From assembly GCF_000987955.1 (NCBI RefSeq), contig NZ_LAZU01000028.1, positions 88,299-152,298 on the forward strand: a stretch of 64,000 nt of DNA, read 5' to 3'. Positions 46,406-54,365 of the stretch are shown one piece after another. A program made the position numbers and the translations under genes. Under the pieces are notes generated by a model that made no database searches, was not told the origin of the DNA, and saw nothing but the letters and a program-made list of their open reading frames with translations. Position 1 is the stretch's first letter. Each line of letters starts with the position of its first letter. The DNA comes from Paenibacillus sp. DMB20 (GTDB lineage: Bacteria; Bacillota; Bacilli; Paenibacillales; Paenibacillaceae).

Positions 46406-47279
46406 TTATTTATTCTGGACGGATTCGATGAAAGGTTCATCCTGAAAGATGGATTTGCAAATTTCCAGGATGCCGGCGGCATGGGAAAACGGGCAAATCT
46501 TCTCGTGCAGCCCTTTCGCTTCGTCGGTTGCATTGCCCACCAAATAACCATGGCGGACCGCTTGCAGCATGCCGATGTCGTTGCCGCTGTCCCCAAATGC
46601 CATCGTGTTCTCCCGGCGTACGCCGTAGTGGTCCATCATGAAGGATGCTATTTCTTGCTTGCCGGTTCCCTGCGGAATAAAATCCACGTCATAAGCCCGG
46701 TCAGGGTCGCCCGCCGCAGGATTGCAGCGGTTCACGTTTAAAGCGATTCCGTTTATTTTTGATAAATGTTTGATGATTTTTAAGTCATATGAGGATTTTG
46801 CCTCCGATTCCATAAGATAATAGTAGTTGTGTTTATACTTTGCCTGGCCAAAATTGGTTTGTTCCTGCAGTTTAATTCCGTATTCGTAACGCAATTCGTC
46901 AACGAGCCCGGTGACCAGGCTGCCGGAAAAACGGGTTTTCGCCAGCCGTTGCTCCCAGATCGGATTCGGCATCAAGTCTCCTTCTTCCGTTACTTCGTAC
47001 AGCTCCGTGCCCAAATTGCTTGCTATGAAGTGGGGACTGAAGTTCATGCGGGAGCGTTCCATCTTAGCGGCGATTTGATTCAGGTCGCTGCCCGTAACCC
47101 AGCCGATTTTCAGAAAAAAACGTGCCGGACAAGAAATCAAGGTACTGCTCCAGGCGATACAGATCCTGCAGTTGTTGGGATGAACAGGCATGAGGATAAT
47201 AAGTCTCGTCAAAATCAAGCATCAATAAATATCTCGTTTCGCAAGGCTTGGAAAACGGCTTTTTGAATTTTAGCGACAT
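46406..47279 (-). CDS. HAD-superfamily (IIB/Cof-like) hydrolase (frame break in a T7 run)
   Basis: A 290-residue phosphatase-like protein. Motif I LMLDFDETYYPH carries the nucleophile and acid/base Asp pair; a C-terminal FGDSGNDIGML is motif IV of the HAD-IIB/Cof group; Lys in TGKQEIASFM is motif III. Removing one A from 47114-47120 joins LSGTFF to LKIGWVTGSDLNQ, where SGD/SD resembles motif II. The substrate is probably a sugar phosphate, not further specified. It diverges from a LacI-family regulator with 85 bp between them, so it may be its target. Confidence 0.83.
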
Positions 47280-47364
47280 CTCTGTACACTCCCATTCTAT
47301 GATTTACCCCCAGGATAAACGGTGGGATTGTTCCCAGGTCAACTATTTTTTTATTGGAGGAGTC

Positions 47365-48360
47365 ATGCCAACCATCTATGATATTGCACGGTTAAGCGGA
47401 GTTTCGAAATCGACGGTTTCACGAGTCTTGAACCATCATCCCTATGTCTCGGAAGAGAAAAGGCAAAAAGTCCTCAAAGCCGTTGAAGAGCTTCAGTTCA
47501 CCCAAAATGCCCGCGCCGTCCAATTTCGGCTTCAGCAGTCCAATCAGGTCGGAATCATCGTCCCAACGCTTGATCACCCCTATTTCAGCCAGCTGGTCAG
47601 CGCCTTGTCTTTGGAATGCAACAACCATGGGTTAAAGACGGCCGTCTACCAGACCTTCGGGAACGGGAAGCTGGAGGAGGAAGTATATGCCCACCTGCGG
47701 AACAAAGAACTGGATGCCGTGATCCTGGCTTCGTCTATTTTTTCGGACCGGGAAATCGCGGCATACGCAGACGAATACCCGGTGGTCGCTTGCAATGAGG
47801 ATTTTCCGGGAGACCGGTTTGACGTGTTCTGCATGGATGAGGAAGCGGCCGTTTTCGAAGCAACGGATTTCCTGCTGAAAAGCGGGAAGACCGGGCTGAT
47901 ATTCTGTTCGGACCATTTGGATCATCCGTCCCAGCGGTCGCGTTTAAGAGGGTTTATGCGGGCTCATGAATCGAGGGGGCTTCCGTGCGACGGAAATTAT
48001 ATATTTGACGGCATATCGTCGATTGAAGATGGAATCGGGCTGGGATCAAAGCTGTTTCACAGCCCGGACCATCCTGACGGAGCGATTGCGGGAAGCGATT
48101 TTGTGGCGGCCGGTTTGGTTAAATCCGCCTCGGCGAATAACATAAAAATGCCGGATGAGTTTGCGGTTTTCGGTTTTGACAATCATCCGGTCTCGCTTGT
48201 TACGGAGCCGCAGCTGTCCACGATCTCGAACAGCATTGAAGAGATGTCCAGGGACCTGGTCCGTCGCTTGAAGAACAGAATAAAAGGAGACCGAACCGAA
48301 CCTTTTCAGAAAAAAGTATATAAGGGGAAATTGATCAAAAGAGGCTCAACGGCCCATTAA
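47365..48360 (+). CDS. LacI family transcriptional regulator
   Basis: A 331-residue regulator. The DNA-binding segment TIYDIARLSGVSKSTVSRVLN starts at residue 3, followed by the hinge and a periplasmic-binding-protein-like sugar domain (VGIIVPTLDHPYFSQLVSAL; AGSDFVAAGLVKSA; AVFGFDNHPVSL). The start is ATG 47365 with GGAGGAG upstream; a longer frame from 47248 lacks a ribosome site and overlaps the divergent HAD gene. The effector sugar and targets are unknown; the divergent HAD hydrolase is the natural candidate. Confidence 0.88.
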   Translation: MPTIYDIARLSGVSKSTVSRVLNHHPYVSEEKRQKVLKAVEELQFTQNARAVQFRLQQSNQVGIIVPTLDHPYFSQLVSALSLECNNHGLKTAVYQTFGNGKLEEEVYAHLRNKELDAVILASSIFSDREIAAYADEYPVVACNEDFPGDRFDVFCMDEEAAVFEATDFLLKSGKTGLIFCSDHLDHPSQRSRLRGFMRAHESRGLPCDGNYIFDGISSIEDGIGLGSKLFHSPDHPDGAIAGSDFVAAGLVKSASANNIKMPDEFAVFGFDNHPVSLVTEPQLSTISNSIEEMSRDLVRRLKNRIKGDRTEPFQKKVYKGKLIKRGSTAH

Positions 48361-48376
48361 ATCCCATTCGCGATAA

Positions 48377-48414
48377 CCGCAGGCTGGCATGACCAGGCAG
48401 GCGGTTTTTTTATT
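48377..48414 (+). terminator. Terminator after the LacI-type gene
   Basis: AACCGC ... GCGGTT with a long GC-containing loop and T7 tail. Confidence 0.65.
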
Positions 48415-48670
48415 TGGGTTCCATTTCTCATGTTTTCCAATTTTTTTAACGACAGACAACAGATTAAAATTTCAACATATGAAAAAATTCATAATAGCAA
48501 AAGCTTTGAAAACACTTTCTCGCATCCTTCACACAAACTCCATCATAAACGCTTTTACCAACCGCAATCCTTGGTTAAAAGGGAGTGTAGACCTGTTGTG
48601 CAAATTGGAAAACTGTGGTTTATAATGGTACACAAAAGAAGTGAATCTTTACCGGGAGGAGGCGGCATTC
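48415..48670 (+). other. AT-rich region upstream of rtp
   Basis: The space between the LacI gene and rtp is AT-rich. It contains a palindrome TATGAA-AAAA-TTCATA (48478-48493) and a TATAAT at about 48622 that could be the rtp -10, with TTGTGC 19 bp before it. RTP in B. subtilis represses its own promoter, so the palindrome might be an operator; this is untested. I see no gene in it. Confidence 0.4.
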
Positions 48671-49031
48671 ATGGCATTCATGGTCGCTCAAAGGGCATTT
48701 ATCAAGGTTTACCTGATCACGATGGTAGAGCAGCAGCGGGGTTACGGTTATCAGATGCTGGAGGAGATGAGGCAGGAGTTCAAAAACTATGGATATTCGC
48801 CGCCGCAAAGCGAGATTTACAGGGCGCTTCACGAACTGGTGCAGGAAGGAATATTTTACCGGACGAAACAGCTGAAGGGCAACGACCCGAAAGTCGATTT
48901 TCAGGAAATCGTGCTATATCATTTTACGGATGACGGCCAGGAGAAGGCCAAGCTTTATAAAAAAACAAGTGAAAACGGATCTGGACCGCTGTCTGGGAAT
49001 ACTGAACAAAGCGGTGACAGACAATTATTAA
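48671..49031 (+). CDS. rtp: Replication terminator protein (RTP) homologue (frame break in an A7 run)
   Basis: RTP is the winged-helix dimer that binds Ter sites and blocks replication forks in Bacillus. The protein reads FMVAQRAFIKVYLITMVEQQ, YGYQMLEEMRQEFKNYGYSP, SEIYRALHELVQEGIF and EIVLYHF, each closely like B. subtilis Rtp. Removing one A from 48959-48965 gives the RTP end KLYKKQVKTDLDRCLGILNK followed by AVTDNY, for 119 residues against 122 in B. subtilis. Unrepaired, the frame would run 30 residues longer with unrelated sequence. The start is ATG 48671 after GGGAGGAGG. Confidence 0.85.
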
Positions 49032-49055
49032 TGCAACCAAAGGAGGAATCGCTTC

Positions 49056-50063
49056 ATGGGCAAAAAACTGCGCTTAGGGATTATGAGTACGGCAAGAATC
49101 GCAAGGAATTCGATGATTCCCGGCATCCTGAAATCCGAACGCTGTGAAGCAGCCGCCATTGCCAGCCGAAATGCTGAAAAAGCTGCCGAGGTGGCTGAAC
49201 GGTTCAACATTCCGACCTTTTACGGTTCCTATGAAGAATTGATTCATGATCCCGCCGTTGATGCCGTATACATTCCGCTTCCTAACCACTTGCACAAGCC
49301 ATGGACCATTAAAGCCATTCAAGCGGGAAAACATGTTTTGTGCGAAAAGCCTGCGGCCCTCAACGAATTGGAGGTACGCCAGATGGCGGAAGCGGCTCGG
49401 GAGCATAAGGTCGTGTTTGCCGAGGCTTTTATGTACCGCTATCATCCCAAACATGCCCGGGTCAGGGAACTGATCGATCAGGGGGAAATCGGAGAAATAC
49501 GCGGCATCCACGGAAGCTTTACCTTTAATAACGCGGACGATAAAAGCAATGTCAGATACAGCCGTGAAATGGGCGGCGGATCCATTTATGACGTCGGGTG
49601 CTATCCGATTTCCGCGGCGCGAATGTTCTATGGCATGGAGCCGAAGGCCGTTACCGCCCATGCGTTCTTTTCGGAGGAACATGATGGCGTGGACATGATG
49701 GCGCACGGCATGCTTGAATTCGACCGGGGACTGGGTTTGACCTTTGAATGCGGCATGTGGGCATACTCCAGATGCAGCCTGGAAATTGCCGGCACGGAGG
49801 GGAGAATAGAGCTGCCATCGGCATTCGGCTGGGAGAGAATGGAGGACCAGGCCCAAATTTTGATTCATACGGCAAAAGGGACACGCGAAGAGAAACTCGG
49901 AGCCCACAATCATTTCGCGCTGCAGGCGGATGCCTTGGCCGCGGCCGTATTGGATGGCATTCCGCTGCCATACGGCCCGGAGGACGCCATAAACAATATG
50001 CGGGTGATCGACGCCTGCTTGAAATCCATTCATACATCGACCCGGGTTACCATAGGCCGTTAA
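49056..50063 (+). CDS. Gfo/Idh/MocA family oxidoreductase
   Basis: A 335-residue NAD(P)-dependent sugar-type dehydrogenase. The N-terminal Rossmann motif LGIMSTARIARNSMIPGI is followed by the family's substrate/cofactor segment CEKPAALNELEVRQM (EKP motif), and a C-terminal alpha/beta domain starts with GSIYDVGCYPISAARMFYG, containing the catalytic region (DVGCY). The substrate is unknown. It follows rtp by 24 bp with AAAGGAGG before the start, so the two may share a transcript. Confidence 0.88.
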   Translation: MGKKLRLGIMSTARIARNSMIPGILKSERCEAAAIASRNAEKAAEVAERFNIPTFYGSYEELIHDPAVDAVYIPLPNHLHKPWTIKAIQAGKHVLCEKPAALNELEVRQMAEAAREHKVVFAEAFMYRYHPKHARVRELIDQGEIGEIRGIHGSFTFNNADDKSNVRYSREMGGGSIYDVGCYPISAARMFYGMEPKAVTAHAFFSEEHDGVDMMAHGMLEFDRGLGLTFECGMWAYSRCSLEIAGTEGRIELPSAFGWERMEDQAQILIHTAKGTREEKLGAHNHFALQADALAAAVLDGIPLPYGPEDAINNMRVIDACLKSIHTSTRVTIGR

Positions 50064-50079
50064 ACAAGAACGGCAGGAC

Positions 50080-50113
50080 AATAAATCGCTGAAACCAGCG
50101 GTTTATTTTTTTT
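50080..50113 (+). terminator. Rho-independent terminator
   Basis: AATAAATCGCTG-AAAC-CAGCGGTTTATT followed by T6. Confidence 0.85.
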
Positions 50114-50205
50114 GCCTATTGCATTTGAAACGAATATCGATAAAATAAACTTAACAATAAAATAATTTTAACGATATAATTTATTTAATGAAGAGGAGCA
50201 ATGAC

Positions 50206-51486
50206 ATGGAGAACGCTGCCGTTGTTGAAAAGCAAGGTTTTCGCCAGTTGATCAAAATCAGGCCTTATATGTTTTATATGCTGGCCCAGACGATTTCCAG
50301 ATTCGGGGATTCCGTCGATTCCATAGCATACAGCTGGATGGTCTACGCCCTGACCGGCTCTGAACTGCTTATGGGATCCCTGTTTGCTTTTAATTTTTTG
50401 CCCGGCTTGATCTTCAGTCTGTTTACCGGCGCTTTGGTCGACCGATGGCCGAAAAAAGCCGTTCTAATCCTGACGTATGCCGGACGGGGCTTGTTCGTAT
50501 CCCTTACAGCCTTGTTGTACGCGATTGGCCAGCTTCAAGTCTGGCATCTGTTCGTAATCACTTTTCTGAACTCCACGCTGGAATGCTTCTCCAGGCCTGC
50601 CGAAATGTCGCTTGTGCCGCGACTGCTCCCCAAGGACAAATTACTTGCGGGAAACTCGTTCTCCTCGTCCCTGAGCAAAACTTCCGAACTGATCGGTCTA
50701 TCGGTCGCGGGTGCCCTGATCGCCTTGATCGGCATAGCGGGAACCATAGCGGTCGATGCCGCCACATTTATTCTCTCTGCGGCCGTTATCGGTTTTATGC
50801 GAAATCCGGAGGAAGGGGAACGTATGGAAAAGGGGAACGATTTCAAGGAAAAGCCGGATGTGATAAGGAAGAAAAATGTATTCGGGGATATGCTCGAAGC
50901 CATGGCCTTTATCCGCAAACATCCGCTTCTGTTTACGACGACCCTATTTTCTGCATTCATTAACTTCTGCCTCACGCCGATCAATGTTCTTCAACCTGTT
51001 TATGTGAAAGAGAGCCTGGGAGCCGGCGCGGGAGGAATGAGTATCCTGGGGACCGCGATGCTGATCGGCATGATAGCCGGGGGGCTTTGGATTGGAAACT
51101 ATGGAGGACGGTTCCGCAAGAGCACGCTGATCCTATCGGGTACCCTGATGCTGGGTGCGGGTTACGGCAGCTTGTACTTGCCTGCAATGCTCCCGGGTCT
51201 GCAAATGGAAACGGCGGGACTCTGCATGTCCGTTATCGGGTTTGCGGTTACGCTTGCCGGCACGCCATTGTCCACATATGTCATGGAAGTGACGCCGAGA
51301 GAAATGCTCGGAAGAATCGGTTCCGTTGTCGCGGTCCTATGTACCGCTGCGATACCGCTCGGCAGTGTCATCACCGGATGGGTCGCCAAATACAGTACTC
51401 CGCAAACCCTTTATCTGTGGATGGGAGTTCTTATGGTCATTCCGGTTGCCTTCCTCTTCCGCAAGAAAAGCTTCCGTGCCGTCTGA
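50206..51486 (+). CDS. Major facilitator superfamily transporter
   Basis: A 426-residue MFS protein with about 12 TM helices. Typical signatures are ISRFGDSVDSIAYSWMVYALTGS in helix 1, the loop 2-3 motif GALVDRWPKKAVLI and a later GPLST-like AGTPLSTYVME. It resembles MFS drug or macrolide-type exporters (MefA-like group) in its N-terminal half, but the substrate cannot be assigned. The start is ATG 50206 because AAGAGGAG lies seven bases upstream; ATG 50188 is part of that site. A winged-helix regulator gene follows 76 bp later. Confidence 0.85.
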   Translation: MENAAVVEKQGFRQLIKIRPYMFYMLAQTISRFGDSVDSIAYSWMVYALTGSELLMGSLFAFNFLPGLIFSLFTGALVDRWPKKAVLILTYAGRGLFVSLTALLYAIGQLQVWHLFVITFLNSTLECFSRPAEMSLVPRLLPKDKLLAGNSFSSSLSKTSELIGLSVAGALIALIGIAGTIAVDAATFILSAAVIGFMRNPEEGERMEKGNDFKEKPDVIRKKNVFGDMLEAMAFIRKHPLLFTTTLFSAFINFCLTPINVLQPVYVKESLGAGAGGMSILGTAMLIGMIAGGLWIGNYGGRFRKSTLILSGTLMLGAGYGSLYLPAMLPGLQMETAGLCMSVIGFAVTLAGTPLSTYVMEVTPREMLGRIGSVVAVLCTAAIPLGSVITGWVAKYSTPQTLYLWMGVLMVIPVAFLFRKKSFRAV

Positions 51487-51562
51487 TCTTTTTTGATATT
51501 TGCATCCGCGCCGCCTATAATGAAGTAAATACAAGTGAATCGTATAACAGAGGTGTTCGGGT

Positions 51563-52123
51563 GTGGAGAAAAAGGTACTGACTACGCTGGAGGAAATAAA
51601 AATATACTCGGATCCTTACCGGCTCCAAATTTTGAATGCTTTCTACATGCTGGATCGTCCGGCAACCGTGAAGGAAGTGTCCGATGAAATGGGGGAGGTT
51701 CCGGCCAAAGTACATTATCATGTGAAAAAGCTGGAGAAAATCGGCCTTTTGAATATGGTTTCCACCAAAGAAATTAACGGAATCGTCGCGAAATATTACG
51801 AACCGTTCTCCGGTGCGATTGAAATCAAGCGTAAGGAATCGCATAATGAGCCTTCCGCGGATGAAATGCTCCGTTCCGAAACCTTCAAACTGCTGTCCGA
51901 GCTGTATGAACAGAATAAACAGCGGTTTTTCAAGCAGGTTCAAGCATCGCAGAAACCTCATGCAATGATGAATAACACTACGCTGTATATGACGGATGAG
52001 GAAGCCCGCAGCTTTTTTGAACGAATTAACCAATTGTGCGAGCCCTACAAAAGCAAGAAAAAGGGCGGGGATTACCGGTCATACGAATTTTTTGCGACGA
52101 CGATCAGGAATGACTCCGAATGA
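51563..52123 (+). CDS. ArsR-like winged-helix transcriptional regulator
   Basis: A 186-residue regulator. Residues about 8-80 form the winged helix (IYSDPYRLQILNAFYMLDRPATVKEVSDEM; VPAKVHYHVKKLEKIGLL; shown in parts), followed by a long helical C-terminal domain. No metal-binding Cys or His cluster is present. It starts at GTG 51563 with AGAGGTG upstream. Its place directly after the MFS gene suggests that it controls that transporter (inference). Confidence 0.8.
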   Translation: MEKKVLTTLEEIKIYSDPYRLQILNAFYMLDRPATVKEVSDEMGEVPAKVHYHVKKLEKIGLLNMVSTKEINGIVAKYYEPFSGAIEIKRKESHNEPSADEMLRSETFKLLSELYEQNKQRFFKQVQASQKPHAMMNNTTLYMTDEEARSFFERINQLCEPYKSKKKGGDYRSYEFFATTIRNDSE

Positions 52124-52130
52124 TCATAAC

Positions 52131-52162
52131 AAGCCGGCACCGCGGATGCGCGGTGCCGGCTT
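52131..52162. terminator. Bidirectional terminator
   Basis: Fourteen-base stem AAGCCGGCACCGCG/CGCGGTGCCGGCTT. T/A tails are short. Confidence 0.7.
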
Positions 52163-52239
52163 GCGTGAATACCTGAAAGGCTACGGCATTGCAAACTTCC
52201 GGCGAAAAGCGCTTTCGCTTGATAGGACGAGAGACGTTT

Positions 52240-52800
52240 CTATTCGTCATCGTCTTTGTCCGGTTTGAAAGATCTGACCGGAGAAGTTGCGGTTCCAAAA
52301 TCCTCGACTGCTTCCCACGCTTCGGCATCGTCAAAACGTCCGTCCGTTTTCCGGCGGCCCACGCCCGCTCTCCCCAGAGGGGGCGTAATGACGTCTTCCT
52401 CAACCGGCCGGCTGCCGGAAAGGCGCTTATCGGGCGCGTGCTTCACGCAGTAGGCCGTATAGGGGAGGGCTTCCAGCCGTTTGTACGGAATTTCTGACCC
52501 GCATTCCGCGCACGTTCCGTAAGTTCCTTTTTCCATACGGTCCAAGGCTGCCGATATTTGATCCAGCTCGTCATTCAACGTTTCGTTAACGGCAAGGTCG
52601 CGCCCACGTTCAAACGTTTCCGTGCCAACGTCGGCAGGGTGATTGTCGACCGAGCTCAGCTCGCCGGTGGATACCCGGAGCGAGTCTCCAAGAAGGGCGT
52701 TCTTTTCGCCGCTTGCTTCAAAATGGTTCTCAAGAAACTTTTTTTCATCCAAAAGCATCTGTTTCAAGGTATGAAGCTGTTCGTGGTTTAAATGGTTCAT
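52240..52800 (-). CDS. yteA: YteA-like TraR/DksA-type zinc-finger protein
   Basis: A 186-residue protein. The N-terminal helices (HLNHEQLHTLKQMLLDEKKFLE) are followed by GELSSVDNHPADVGTETFERGRDLA (residues about 48-72) and a partial zinc finger YGTCAECGSEIPYKRLEALPYTAYCV, in which the CxxC and final Cys are the DksA-type ligands; the fourth position is occupied by Val-Lys-His. This arrangement is typical of Bacillus YteA, a sporulation-associated DksA relative. The acidic C-terminus ends PDKDDDE. A longer open frame on the same strand to 53382 has no homology and overlaps the next gene. Confidence 0.85.
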   Translation of the reverse strand: MNHLNHEQLHTLKQMLLDEKKFLENHFEASGEKNALLGDSLRVSTGELSSVDNHPADVGTETFERGRDLAVNETLNDELDQISAALDRMEKGTYGTCAECGSEIPYKRLEALPYTAYCVKHAPDKRLSGSRPVEEDVITPPLGRAGVGRRKTDGRFDDAEAWEAVEDFGTATSPVRSFKPDKDDDE

Positions 52801-53019
52801 TGCAGTTACTCTCCTTCCCGATGCCGTGTAGGGACCCGCTTGTAATTTCCTTACCCCGATGGAGAGGGAAGCAATCATTTGCTGCATGGCAAGCTTACAG
52901 ACGATTTTGGAACTTTCTCCAAAAAACAAGCAAACGGTTTTAATCCCTGCCCGGGATGTGATATAAAAAAAGAAAGGGACAGGAGCAGGGCCTGCACCAA
53001 TATTTGGAGGTATGCGCGT

Positions 53020-53397
53020 ATGGATGAACATATGAAACGCCGATTGGACAAACAAAAAAAGCTTTTCCGACAGCTGGGCATTCAACTGGACGCTTTGTCT
53101 ATCCATGAAAAAGAATTTTCGAACAAGCTGAGGGGTTATGACGCCGAGGAAGTGGATTCCTTCCTGGATGACGTCATAAAGGATTACGAGCGGTTTTACG
53201 CGACCATTTCCGATCTGATGGATAAGTGGCAGGAACAGCAGATCATCATCCGTGACCTGAAGGCCGGGATCAAACCGGAGACGGAAAGACCGGCGATTGA
53301 TCCGGTCGCGGTAGAAGAGGTTGTGGCCAGGCTCGAAGCCGACGTGGCTATTCTTAAGAAGCGAATCCGTCCGGAACAGCAATTTTATATTGATTAA
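53020..53397 (+). CDS. Small DivIVA/GpsB-type protein
   Basis: A 125-residue protein with a DivIVA N-terminal segment: ALSIHEKEFSNKLRGYDAEEVDSFLDDVIKDYERF (residues about 25-59, shown only as a region) with the conserved RGYD..EVD.FLD pattern. After it comes a coiled-coil region and a C-terminal end rich in charged residues. The length and order resemble GpsB and similar division/peptidoglycan regulators; but canonical GpsB is ~98 residues with another N-terminus, so it is a paralogue. ATG 53020 follows GGAGG by nine bases; an upstream extension has no ribosome site. Confidence 0.83.
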   Translation: MDEHMKRRLDKQKKLFRQLGIQLDALSIHEKEFSNKLRGYDAEEVDSFLDDVIKDYERFYATISDLMDKWQEQQIIIRDLKAGIKPETERPAIDPVAVEEVVARLEADVAILKKRIRPEQQFYID

Positions 53398-53471
53398 TTC
53401 ATTACATAAAGATGACCCGGATGATTATCAGGTTAATGCCGTCGATAATCACGGAAATTCAGTTTTGGCAT

Positions 53472-53514
53472 AAGGGGTGTCCCGAAGGTCCGTTGACCCG
53501 GGGCGCCCCTTTTC
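53472..53514 (+). terminator. Terminator downstream of the DivIVA-like gene
   Basis: AAGGGG-TGT-CCCG ... CGGG-GCG-CCCCTT followed by TT. It overlaps the possible extended C-terminus of the convergent cupin gene. Confidence 0.65.
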
Positions 53515-53516
53515 CT

Positions 53517-54050
53517 TTACATCCCCCGATAAACCCAAGGAGGGGCTGGGTTCGATGACCGTCTTGCAGCCATGCCGCCTCCGGATACGGTATCATGTGC
53601 ATGATCGCCGTTTCCGTTATTCCGTTTATGGTGAACCGGGACTGCCCGGGCCCCCCCATTCTCTTCCGTATCCCCTTGCTTTCTATTTTGACGATTCCAT
53701 GTGTCCGAGACTTCAATCACATGAGGCTCTGCTTCGTTATAAATCGAAAGAATCCGAGACTCTTCCGTAAGGCCCACGAACCAGTGACACTGCCCTGCGG
53801 TTATAAAAGCTGCGCTGCCTGGGGTCAGGATGGAGGATTGGTGGATGCCCGTAACGGGATCGAGACTGGAAAAACTGATGTCTCCGGACAGGACATAGAG
53901 CAGTTCGTCCGAATCCGGATGGCGGTGCGGAGCCGTTCCGTGTCCCCGACGGAAAACGGCATCGGTCATGGAAAGCGACTTCAAACAGGAAATCATATCC
54001 GGCGCAAGATCAGCCCGGGATCCGGTTAATGTGTGGCTTCGATGCTTCAT
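53517..54050 (-). CDS. Cupin-domain protein (C-terminus uncertain)
   Basis: Residues about 38-118 form a cupin: GTAPHRHPDSDELLYVLSGDISF carries the GX5HXH...E metal-binding motif 1 (His-His-Glu visible), and GSAAFITAGQCHWFVG is motif 2. After residue ~120 the tail (NRKQGDTEENGG...) is of low similarity to anything. If one G is removed from the C7 run at 53651-53657, the tail changes to FTINGITETAIMHMIPYPEA and ends at 53459 inside the downstream terminator; neither version is convincing. The start at 54050 has a weak GGAAT site. The cupin itself is reliable, its function is not known. Confidence 0.65.
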   Translation of the reverse strand: MKHRSHTLTGSRADLAPDMISCLKSLSMTDAVFRRGHGTAPHRHPDSDELLYVLSGDISFSSLDPVTGIHQSSILTPGSAAFITAGQCHWFVGLTEESRILSIYNEAEPHVIEVSDTWNRQNRKQGDTEENGGARAVPVHHKRNNGNGDHAHDTVSGGGMAARRSSNPAPPWVYRGM

Positions 54051-54210
54051 GGCATTCCATATGATCCGATCATGGTGACCCCGGTCATCCGGCTTTTGAA
54101 AGCGCATATCGGCGTACCGCCTTTCAACGTAAATTGAGACTGTTTGTACTATATGTATGTGATAGGGTCCGGTAATCTTCCAAATAACAACGGCATGAAA
54201 TCAAAAACAA

Positions 54211-54293
54211 CTCGCGAGCTCAACAGGTAAAACCGTAGTATGCCATCGGCCTACGACGAAAGTCACAACCGGCGAGAGGGCTCGGCTTATGGC
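54211..54293 (+). ncRNA. Candidate structured RNA leader upstream of the hybrid histidine kinase
   Basis: Pairing CGAGC (54215-54219) with GCTCG (54280-54284) encloses two hairpins: CGTAG-TAT-GCC-ATC-GGC-CTACG, and GAC-GAAA-GTC with a GNRA loop. Bases AACAGGTAAAACC and ACGAAAGTCAC loosely resemble the conserved joins of the c-di-GMP-I (GEMM) riboswitch, but the match is imperfect. A promoter-like TTGTAA...TACTAT lies after it, so it may not be in the kinase mRNA. The rest of the gap from 54051 to 54365 shows nothing else that I can name. Confidence 0.25.
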
Positions 54294-54365
54294 TTGTAAA
54301 CCATTTTTATAACAATTACTATATTATATATGGCACTAGATTGATGGATACGGGGAGGTTGGACT

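Noticed and set aside
48505..48520. cre-like TGAAAACACTTTCT upstream of rtp
   Set aside because: It deviates at the central CG and at the end from the consensus, and nothing in the neighbourhood suggests carbon control; the site at 59359 is much better.
48415..48670. Ter site bound by RTP
   Set aside because: I could not align any sequence here convincingly with the Bacillus Ter A/B-site consensus; only a simple palindrome is visible.
52801..53382. Long minus-strand extension of the YteA-like gene (about 194 extra residues)
   Set aside because: It has no family resemblance, overlaps the DivIVA-like gene on the other strand, and YteA proteins start at the MNHLNHEQ segment (52800).
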